Under the pieces are notes generated by a model. It was not told the DNA's origin and ran no database searches. It was given only the letters and a program-made list of their open reading frames with translations. The position numbers were made by a program, and so were the translations under genes. This document shows positions 1 to 5,467 of a stretch of DNA of 5,891 nucleotides, one piece after another; the first letter of the stretch is position 1; the number at the start of each line of letters is the position of its first letter. This DNA is from Deltaproteobacteria bacterium (GTDB lineage: Bacteria > SAR324 > JACQKK01), in the NCBI GenBank assembly GCA_029858165.1, contig JAOUFO010000119.1, forward strand, positions 1 to 5,891. Direction: 5' to 3'.

Positions 1-814
1 CCATCAAATCCGCATGGCAGCCCGGCGGCACCCCCTGTTTGTACCCGCAACTGCTCAGTTTTTCTGGGGTGGGGGACAAGGGTTTAAAATCATCCCGGGT
101 GTTGTTGGTGGCATTGATGATCAAATGGGGCCGCTGGGGGTTTAAATCCTGAAACCGAAACCCCTCATTGCCGGTCATGGAATTGTCAAACAGATTGTCC
201 GAAAGGGTCTCCGCCATGATGTCGGTCCGATCATAGGCGGTAAACCAATAACGGATCATATTGTCCGGCCAAAACAGATTGGCTATCCATCTGCCTTTGA
301 AGTTTTTTTGCAGCATGGGGAAGACCTCCTCCTCGGTCCACAAAAACCGGTCCGGCCCTTCCACCGTTTCGGGACAAACCGCCGGGTCATCGCAACTCAG
401 GGCATAAAATGCCGCCGTATAGGACCCGCCGGATACCGATGAAATCATATCCACCTGCTGCAATACCCCGTACCTTTGCAGTTCAAACATCACCTGGGCC
501 GAAAACACCGCGGAACGGCTCCCCCCGCCGGAAATGGACATGGCCACAAAATTGCCATCATTTCCATCGGCCTCACATTTTTTCCTATCCTCAAGACGCC
601 TCACTTTTTTCAGGCAATCCGGCTCCAGATTCCAGGGGATATTCAAACTGGCCAGTTCGGCTGAGGATGAAATGGCGTCATTTTCACCGATGGGACGCTG
701 ATTATCCCCCGCCTCTATATTGGTATGGCTGTACAGAGAGCAGGCCGCCGGCAAAAATGCGGCCAGCAACAGAGGAACCGCCAACTGGATGATACAATTC
801 GGCTTGTTGTCCAT
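1..814 (-). CDS. Patatin-like phospholipase, putative secreted lipoprotein (C-terminus outside window)
   Basis: The 271 visible residues fit a patatin-family acyl hydrolase (PF01734), a Ser-Asp dyad enzyme that cleaves acyl esters of phospholipids or other lipids. The oxyanion-hole glycine motif ISGGGSRSA lies at about residues 94-102. The nucleophile elbow SVSGGS lies at 126-131 with Ser128 as predicted nucleophile; Ser replaces the first Gly of GXSXG, which I recall from cPLA2-like bacterial members. PHLIINATN near residue 235 is also typical. The catalytic Asp would lie beyond the left edge. The N-terminus has a hydrophobic stretch (about 11-24) ending LPAAC with Cys25, suggesting a lipoprotein signal. 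Pro at -3 makes the lipobox imperfect, so a type I signal peptide is possible. Ser26 would favour outer-membrane sorting. Cysteines 67, 80, 141, 147, 256 and 266 could form disulphides. The ATG at 814 is supported by AGGAG six bases upstream. No frameshift is seen; the substrate is unknown. Confidence 0.85.
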   Translation of the reverse strand, partial: MDNKPNCIIQLAVPLLLAAFLPAACSLYSHTNIEAGDNQRPIGENDAISSSAELASLNIPWNLEPDCLKKVRRLEDRKKCEADGNDGNFVAMSISGGGSRSAVFSAQVMFELQRYGVLQQVDMISSVSGGSYTAAFYALSCDDPAVCPETVEGPDRFLWTEEEVFPMLQKNFKGRWIANLFWPDNMIRYWFTAYDRTDIMAETLSDNLFDNSMTGNEGFRFQDLNPQRPHLIINATNNTRDDFKPLSPTPEKLSSCGYKQGVPPGCHADLM

Positions 815-815
815 G

Positions 816-865
816 GGTTTCTCCTTTTGTGTGGGTGTGATTCCTTATTTAAATTGGTTTCTCCT
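816..865. repeat. Ten-base direct repeat GGTTTCTCCT
   Basis: GGTTTCTCCT occurs at 816-825 and again at 856-865. The minus-strand reading is AGGAGAAACC. The copy nearer the gene contains its ribosome binding site. The similarity extends into the flanks: CCCACA precedes the block in both, with five extra bases (CAAAA) in one copy. This suggests an old short duplication. Confidence 0.6.
821..825 (-). promoter_or_regulatory. Ribosome binding site of the patatin-like gene
   Basis: AGGAG on the minus strand stands six bases before the ATG at 814-812. This is near-ideal spacing and decides the start. The same ten-base block AGGAGAAACC occurs again 40 bp upstream (865-856), where no start codon follows at a usable distance. 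Confidence 0.8.
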
Positions 866-870
866 GTGGG

Positions 871-900
871 ATTTAAGACACACCTCCCCCAAAAAAACAA
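871..900 (-). promoter_or_regulatory. Weak candidate promoter of the patatin-like gene
   Basis: On the minus strand, TTGTTT (900-895) and TTAAAT (876-871) are separated by 18 bp. The match to the sigma70 consensus is poor (3/6 and about 4/6). Transcription would start near 864, giving a leader of about 50 nt. The -35 element lies inside the A/T palindrome at 888-912, so a protein bound there could block it. A promoter for another sigma factor is equally possible. Confidence 0.25.
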
Positions 901-912
901 CTTTTTTTTGGG
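888..912. repeat. A-tract/T-tract inverted repeat in the divergent intergenic region
   Basis: CCCAAAAAAA (888-897) is a perfect inverted repeat of TTTTTTTGGG (903-912), with five bases between them. Copies of GACACAC stand on either side in the same orientation (877-883 and 912-918). The GC pairs are at the base and the stem is mostly A:T, so it does not resemble a standard intrinsic terminator. It could be an operator or a bent-DNA element between the two divergent genes. Confidence 0.6.
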
Positions 913-953
913 ACACACAAACCCATTTCCGGGTGAAGCCCCCTCTATTCCAC

Positions 954-982
954 TTGTCCCCCCCAAGCTGTCCGGCTATGAT
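954..982 (+). promoter_or_regulatory. Probable sigma70-type promoter of tex
   Basis: TTGTCC (954-959, 4/6 match to TTGACA) and TATGAT (977-982, 5/6 match to TATAAT) are separated by exactly 17 bp. Transcription would begin near 989 and leave a leader of about 85 nt before tex. A run of seven Cs (958-964) crosses the end of the -35 element and the start of the spacer, so its length would set the spacing. Confidence 0.5.
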
Positions 983-1015
983 TTATCAACAATCCGTTTG
1001 GAGCAGCCCTGACCA

Positions 1016-1078
1016 ATGAATGGCTGTCCCGCCCCACCCCCACCACCCCAAAAAACAAAATCTTCGGAAAACCCATGA
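1016..1078 (+). CDS. Possible 20-codon proline-rich leader ORF before tex
   Basis: An ATG at 1016 opens a short frame encoding MNGCPAPPPPPQKTKSSENP. It ends at TGA 1076-1078, inside the ATGATG that starts tex. GGAG at 1000-1003 is a possible but distant ribosome site (12 bases). The five consecutive prolines would be expected to slow ribosomes lacking EF-P. Tex itself has no good Shine-Dalgarno sequence, so coupling through this ORF is conceivable. The local DNA is C-rich with few stops, so a 20-codon open frame can arise by chance. This is a hypothesis. Confidence 0.25.
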   Translation: MNGCPAPPPPPQKTKSSENP

Positions 1079-3432
1079 TGGATTTAATCTCCCGCCTGAC
1101 CCAGGAATTTCAGTTAAAACCCATTCAGGTGAAAAACACCCTGGAATTGCTGGATTCTGACAACACCATTCCCTTCATAGCCCGCTACCGCAAGGAAGCC
1201 ACCGGAGAACTGGATGAGGTGCAGATACGGGATATCCGGGACCGGGCGCTGTATCTGCGGGAAATGGAGGATCGCCGGGGGGTGATTTTGGTTTCCATTG
1301 AGGAGCAGGGCAAACTGACCGATGACCTCCGGGCCAAAATCCTGGCGGCGGATACCAAACAGGCCCTGGAGGACCTGTACCTGCCTTACCGGCCCAAACG
1401 GCGGACCCGGGCCATGGCAGCAAGGGAAAAAGGGCTGGAGCCTTTGGCCCGGGCCATTTTTGAGGGGAACCATACAGACACTGAACTGGAATCCCTGGCA
1501 GCGGCATTTCTTGCCGGGTTTGAGGGGGAGATCACCCCGGAGGAAATCTGGGGGGGGTGCCGGGATATTTACGCCGAGGTGGTTGCCGATGACGCCGATA
1601 CCCGTTCTCTGGTACGCCAACTGACCCACACATCCGGTCGTCTGGTTTCGGTTGCGGCCAAAGATTATATCGGAAAGCCCTCCAAGTTCACCGATTATTA
1701 CGAATTTTCCGAGCCGGTTGCCAAAATTCCGGCCCACCGGTATCTGGCGGTTTCCCGCGGAGAAAAAGAGGGGGTGTTGCGGTTAAAAGTGGAAGTGGAG
1801 GAGGGAATCATTCTGGAAGCCATCTCCCGGCGGTGGGGCACGGCAGCCCAGGGACGTGCCCGACAAGAATGGGGGCTGGTGATTCAAGATGCCTGGCACA
1901 GGCTTGTTTCTCCGGCGGTGGAAGTGGATATCCGCATGGCCCTCAAAGAGGCCGCCGATACCTCCTCCATCAGCATGTTCAGCGAAAACATGAAAAACCT
2001 GCTGCTTTCCCCGCCGGGGGGACAGCAGGTGATGATGGGGCTGGACCCAGGGCTGCGCACCGGAACCAAGTGGGTGGTCATCAACAAAACCGGCCGCCTG
2101 GTGGCCTATGGCACCATTTATCCCCTGCCCCCCAAAAAGGATGTTCAGGGAGCCATGCGCACCCTGCTGGAGGCCATCGGTCAGCATGGAGTGGAGGTGA
2201 TTGCCCTGGGCAACGGCACCGGGTCCCGGGAAACCCTGGCCTTTGCCCGGCAAATGGTGGAAGCCCACCACCTGAAGGTGGTTCCCCTGATGGTGAATGA
2301 ATCCGGGGCTTCTGTGTATTCGGCATCGGACCTGGCCCGTGAAGAGTTTCCCGATCTGGATGTCACCATACGGGGGGCGGTGTCCATCGCCCGGCGCTAC
2401 CAGGACCCCCTGGCTGAACTGGTGAAAATAGACCCCAAGGCGGTGGGGGTGGGCCAGTATCAGCACGATGTGAATCAAACCAAACTGAAGCAATCCCTGG
2501 ATGACACAGTGGAATCCTGCGTAAACTTTGTGGGGGTAAACCTGAACACCGCCTCCGCGGCCCTGTTGCGGTATGTGTCCGGCATCGGTCCATCCCTGGC
2601 CAAATCCATTGTGGCCTACCGGGATGGCCACGGCCCGTTTGCCACCCGCATGGATTTGGAAAAAGTGCCGGGGCTTGGCCCCAAGGCGTTTGAACAATGC
2701 GCCGGTTTTTTAAGAATCCCGGACGGCACCCAGCCCCTGGATAATTCCGCTGTTCACCCGGAACGGTACGCTGTGGTGGAAAAAATGGCACGGGATCTTT
2801 CGGTGTCCCTGGCCCAGATGGTGGCCAACGACACCCTGTTGAACACCCTGAAACTGGACCATTATGTGGAGGGGGAGGTGGGGCTGCCCACTTTGGCGGA
2901 TATTGTGGCGGAATTGAAAAAACCGGGGAGGGACCCCCGCAAAGACCATAAGGCGGTGGAATTTGCCGCGGATATCACCGAGGTCCGCCACCTGACCCCC
3001 GGCATGAAGCTCAACGGGGTGGTGACCAACATCACCCATTTCGGGGCCTTTGTGGATATCGGGGTGCATCAGGACGGCCTGGTCCATGTATCCCAACTGG
3101 CAGATACCTTTGTGGCGGATCCGGCCAAATTCGTCAAAGTGGGGCAGGGGGTTTTGGTCACCGTGGTGGAAGTGGACCAATCCAGAAACCGCATCGCCTT
3201 ATCCATGCGCACCCATCCGGAGGCGGATAAAACAAGAACCGACAAATCCCCCCGAAAATCCGAGGGGACCCCAACCCAGGCCGGGGGCCAACCCCAAGAA
3301 CGGAGCCAGCCCCAGACGGGCCGCCCGCCAAATCGCAAGCCCCCCGAAAAAACAAAACCTGCGGCGGCTCCTCTTCCCCCCATGAGTGTGGAGGAGGCCA
3401 TGGCGGCGCTGAATTCCAAGTTCCGGGGGTAA
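1075..3432 (+). CDS. tex: Tex (YhgF) family S1 RNA-binding protein
   Basis: The 785-residue product matches Tex along its whole length (E. coli YhgF is about 773 residues). Tex is a cytoplasmic nucleic-acid-binding protein tied to transcription and RNA handling. Visible parts: an N-terminal helical region with NTIPFIARYRKEATGELDE (about 30-48) and DLYLPYRPKRRTR (about 101-113); a YqgF/RNase H-like fold from about 319, beginning MMGLDPGLRTG with Asp324; the conserved LVKIDPKAVGVGQYQHDVNQ segment; helix-hairpin-helix motifs at about 490-565 (SGIGPSLAKSIV and VPGLGPKAFEQCAGFLRI); and an S1 domain at about 642-712 (GVVTNITHFGAFVDIGVHQDGLVHVS). The tail, about 713-785, is low-complexity, rich in Pro, Lys, Arg and Gln. 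The ATG at 1075 matches the family N-terminus; the ATG at 1078 is equally possible. The upstream ribosome site is poor. An eight-G run lies at 1550-1557, and the frame is intact through it. Confidence 0.97.
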   Translation: MMDLISRLTQEFQLKPIQVKNTLELLDSDNTIPFIARYRKEATGELDEVQIRDIRDRALYLREMEDRRGVILVSIEEQGKLTDDLRAKILAADTKQALEDLYLPYRPKRRTRAMAAREKGLEPLARAIFEGNHTDTELESLAAAFLAGFEGEITPEEIWGGCRDIYAEVVADDADTRSLVRQLTHTSGRLVSVAAKDYIGKPSKFTDYYEFSEPVAKIPAHRYLAVSRGEKEGVLRLKVEVEEGIILEAISRRWGTAAQGRARQEWGLVIQDAWHRLVSPAVEVDIRMALKEAADTSSISMFSENMKNLLLSPPGGQQVMMGLDPGLRTGTKWVVINKTGRLVAYGTIYPLPPKKDVQGAMRTLLEAIGQHGVEVIALGNGTGSRETLAFARQMVEAHHLKVVPLMVNESGASVYSASDLAREEFPDLDVTIRGAVSIARRYQDPLAELVKIDPKAVGVGQYQHDVNQTKLKQSLDDTVESCVNFVGVNLNTASAALLRYVSGIGPSLAKSIVAYRDGHGPFATRMDLEKVPGLGPKAFEQCAGFLRIPDGTQPLDNSAVHPERYAVVEKMARDLSVSLAQMVANDTLLNTLKLDHYVEGEVGLPTLADIVAELKKPGRDPRKDHKAVEFAADITEVRHLTPGMKLNGVVTNITHFGAFVDIGVHQDGLVHVSQLADTFVADPAKFVKVGQGVLVTVVEVDQSRNRIALSMRTHPEADKTRTDKSPRKSEGTPTQAGGQPQERSQPQTGRPPNRKPPEKTKPAAAPLPPMSVEEAMAALNSKFRG

Positions 3433-3443
3433 AGCCAAACCCC

Positions 3444-3465
3444 AGGCCGGGAAAACCGCCTTTTT
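3444..3465 (+). terminator. Probable intrinsic terminator of tex
   Basis: AGGCCGG (3444-3450) pairs with CCGCCT (3456-3461) if one C is bulged. The loop is GAAAA, and a run of five Ts (3461-3465) follows. It begins 12 bases after the tex stop. The T-run is short and the stem imperfect, so strength may be modest. Confidence 0.5.
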
Positions 3466-3472
3466 GATCTGG

Positions 3473-3541
3473 TTCAGGCCCGGATATTTGCCTGTGTCAG
3501 GAACGGATCATGGCCTGAGGCCTCTGCCTGTTTCAGGCCCG
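3473..3541. repeat. Cluster of TCAGGCC/GGCCTGA repeats between the convergent genes
   Basis: TCAGGCC lies at 3474-3480 and 3533-3539, with its inverse GGCCTGA at 3512-3518 between them. The outer copies share TTCAGGCCCG. Smaller hairpins are CCTG-TGT-CAGG (3491-3501) and GCCTG-TTT-CAGGC (3526-3538). The right-hand arm overlaps the argB stop codon (3535-3533). No arm is followed by a T-run on the minus strand, so no standard argB terminator is visible. The arms could still form mutually exclusive 3'-end structures. Confidence 0.5.
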
Positions 3542-4411
3542 AATTACAGTGCCGATGCCGATATTGGTAAACAGTTCGGCAATCAATGCGTGATGATCCG
3601 ACCCGTTGATGATATGGGCCGAACCCACCCCATTGGAAAGGCAGTACAACATGGCTTCCACTTTGGGCAGCATCCCCCCGGAAATCACCCCGGAGCGGAT
3701 CAGAGACAAAGCTTCCTCCGGGGTGAGGGTGGAATGAAGCACATCCTTTTCCAAAACCCCATCCACATTGGTCATAAAAATAATTTTTTGGGCCTTTAAC
3801 GCGGATCCGATGCGGGAGGCCGCCGTATCCCCGTTGATGTTGAACGTCTGGCCATCCTCCCCCAATCCTATGGGGGAGATCACCGGAATATAATCGTTAT
3901 CCAACAACAATTGGATGATTTCCGGATTGATCTGAATGATCTCCCCCACATATCCCAGGTCCACACCCTTGACATGGACCATTTTGCGGGCCTTGATCAA
4001 ATGGCCGTCCTTGCCGGAAAGCCCCACCGCGTTGCCTCCCTGGGAGTTTAAGTGGGTGATGATTTCCTTGTTGATGGTGCCTGAGAGAACCATTTCCAAA
4101 GTCCGCAGGTTATCCAGAGTGGTTACCCGCAACCCTTCAACAAACTCCGCCTCCTGACCCAGGGATTTCATGGCCCGGGTCACCTCCGGTCCGCCGCCAT
4201 GGACCACAACAGGCCGCATCCCCAATGATTTCAAAAGCATCACATCATGAGCGAATGTGACCCTGATCTCCTCTTTCACCATAGCCGCCCCGCCGTATTT
4301 GATCACGACGGTTTGGCCCTTGAATTTCCCGATATAGGAGAGAGCCTCTATCAGCAATTCCTTGCGGGATTTGGTGTCGGTCATTGCTGAGGTTGTGTTT
4401 TCCTGGGTCAT
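3533..4411 (-). CDS. argB: N-acetylglutamate kinase
   Basis: ArgB phosphorylates the gamma-carboxyl of N-acetyl-L-glutamate with ATP, the second step of arginine synthesis from glutamate, in the cytoplasm. The 292-residue amino-acid-kinase fold (PF00696) carries the expected sites: KYGG with Lys38 for phosphate binding, HGGGP (71-75), Arg95 in EGLRVT for substrate, Asn191 and Asp195 in FNINGDTAAS, TNVDGV (214-219), and Lys250 in GGMLPK. The N-terminal helix ELLIEALSYIGKF before KYGG resembles that of arginine-inhibited hexameric enzymes, so feedback inhibition by arginine is likely (inference from the family). The first in-frame ATG is at 4411, with a stop eight codons upstream. The ATG at 4384 would remove nine residues without touching the fold. 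Neither start has a good ribosome site. It lies 57 bp downstream of an FHA gene in the same direction and is probably co-transcribed with it. Confidence 0.97.
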   Translation of the reverse strand: MTQENTTSAMTDTKSRKELLIEALSYIGKFKGQTVVIKYGGAAMVKEEIRVTFAHDVMLLKSLGMRPVVVHGGGPEVTRAMKSLGQEAEFVEGLRVTTLDNLRTLEMVLSGTINKEIITHLNSQGGNAVGLSGKDGHLIKARKMVHVKGVDLGYVGEIIQINPEIIQLLLDNDYIPVISPIGLGEDGQTFNINGDTAASRIGSALKAQKIIFMTNVDGVLEKDVLHSTLTPEEALSLIRSGVISGGMLPKVEAMLYCLSNGVGSAHIINGSDHHALIAELFTNIGIGTVIRA

Positions 4412-4454
4412 TTGCAGTCGGGTTTGTGTGTTTTAAGCCGATGGGCTGGGATGC

Positions 4455-4480
4455 CCCCCGGATCATTTTTACGCCGGGGG
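4455..4480 (-). repeat. GC-rich hairpin around the FHA-gene stop codon, upstream of argB
   Basis: CCCCCGG (4455-4461) and CCGGGGG (4474-4480) form a perfect seven-base GC stem with a 12-base loop. The loop contains the TAA stop (4471-4469) of the upstream FHA gene. No T-run follows on the minus strand, so it is probably not an intrinsic terminator. It could mark an mRNA processing or stability boundary, or tune read-through into argB. Confidence 0.5.
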
Positions 4481-5467
4481 CTGAAGTTCCGCCTCATCCC
4501 CAAAGGAGGATTGGCTGCTTTCCGGCAACTCCTCATCCACATCCCCCTCTTTAAGGCGGACGGGTTGGGATACGGGGGGTTGCCGTTCGTAGAGGTTTTT
4601 GGGGGCCAGCATAAACTTGAATTTCAGGGTATCCAGGGAGATATCATCCCCTTCCTTCAGAAATTTTTGTTCCACCCTCCGGTTGTTGACAAACGTGCTG
4701 CCTGCCATGGCAAGGTCCATCAATTTCCATTTGCTGCCCACCCGTTCAATTTTGGCGTGACGGAAATGAAGCTGATTGGATTTTACCACCAGATCATTGG
4801 TTTCCGACCGGCCGATATACACCATGTTTTTGGTGAGATAAAAAATCCGGGTGGGGAACAGTTCCGGAACCAGCATGGGGGTTCCGGCCCGGACCGGCCC
4901 GCGGCTACGGTGAAACTTTACCACCGTTTTGCCTTCCTCGGGCAACATTGCGGAATGACGCATATAAGAATTGTCCCGGTTATCCCGGTACAACAGGATC
5001 ATATCCCCTAAATCCAGAACATCCCCGTTTTTAAGCAACGTCCGCCGGACCCGTCTGCGGTTCACCAACAAGGCGTTGCGGAAATTTTTATCCTCCAACA
5101 AATACCCATAGCGGCGGATGGACAAAGACACCTTGTTCAGGTTTCCCGACAGCCTTAATTGACCGCGGGTGGGGACACGGGCCACATAATCCAACTGTTG
5201 GTATTTTTCCTCCAGGGGGATAAGCACCCTTTTTTCGCTGGGGGTCACCATTTCAAAACCGGGGGTTTTCATCCGGTTCATGGAGGATCGGCGGGCCAGC
5301 CGCCAAGCCACAAATGGAACAATCAGCAGGGCCAACGCCCATTCAACCGCCAACCCGGCAGGGGAAAAAGCGGAGCTTTGGGGCAAAACTGTTTGGGCCC
5401 CGGCCCCTGCCGGAACCAAAGCCGCCCCGAAAAACAACATCCCTTTCAGATAGAGATTCGTTTTCAT
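4469..5467 (-). CDS. Membrane-anchored protein with two FHA-like domains
   Basis: The 332-residue protein starts with a basic, hydrophobic segment resembling a signal peptide (about 1-24, possible cleavage AGA|Q). A transmembrane helix at about 38-55 is followed by RLARR. By the positive-inside rule the rest is cytoplasmic. A first, degenerate FHA-like fold spans about 95-160 (ends GDVLDLGDMILLY) and lacks the Gly-Arg and Ser-x-x-His signature. A second, clearer FHA domain spans about 207-287: YIGRSETNDL (Gly219, Arg220), LHFRHAKI (His237) and STFVNN (Asn261/262). Where FHA domains usually have Ser in SRxHA, this one has His234, so phosphothreonine affinity may be altered. The acidic Ser/Pro tail (about 306-332) looks disordered. 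The ATG overlaps the upstream FHA gene's stop as ATGA and has a strong ribosome site. FHA domains bind phosphothreonine partners; the actual partner here is unknown. No enzymatic domain is seen. Confidence 0.8.
   Translation of the reverse strand: MKTNLYLKGMLFFGAALVPAGAGAQTVLPQSSAFSPAGLAVEWALALLIVPFVAWRLARRSSMNRMKTPGFEMVTPSEKRVLIPLEEKYQQLDYVARVPTRGQLRLSGNLNKVSLSIRRYGYLLEDKNFRNALLVNRRRVRRTLLKNGDVLDLGDMILLYRDNRDNSYMRHSAMLPEEGKTVVKFHRSRGPVRAGTPMLVPELFPTRIFYLTKNMVYIGRSETNDLVVKSNQLHFRHAKIERVGSKWKLMDLAMAGSTFVNNRRVEQKFLKEGDDISLDTLKFKFMLAPKNLYERQPPVSQPVRLKEGDVDEELPESSQSSFGDEAELQPPA

Noticed and set aside
409..792. 127-residue plus-strand open frame
   Set aside because: Antisense to the patatin-like gene, which has clear catalytic motifs, a signal peptide and a ribosome site.
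877..918. Miniature transposon with target duplication (GACACAC flanking an inverted repeat)
   Set aside because: Only 28 bp lie between the heptamers, too short for a transposable element, and the inverted repeat does not sit at both ends.
1114..1737. 207-residue minus-strand open frame
   Set aside because: Antisense to the tex N-terminal region, with no domain or ribosome site evident.
1783..2697. 304-residue minus-strand open frame
   Set aside because: It lies wholly antisense to the conserved core of tex. Its His/Gly/Gln-rich composition is what a shadow of GC-rich code gives, and it shows no recognisable domain.
3241..3372. Repeat array or CRISPR-like periodicity in the tex 3' end
   Set aside because: The apparent repetition is proline- and lysine-rich low-complexity coding sequence without conserved repeat units or spacers.
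4245..4466. 73-residue minus-strand frame starting just after the FHA stop
   Set aside because: It starts three bases after the TAA, which is suggestive, but runs out of frame through the conserved argB N-terminus and has no domain.
4412..5011. 199-residue plus-strand open frame
   Set aside because: It is antisense to the two-FHA gene, whose domains are recognisable. The composition looks like a complement of real coding sequence.
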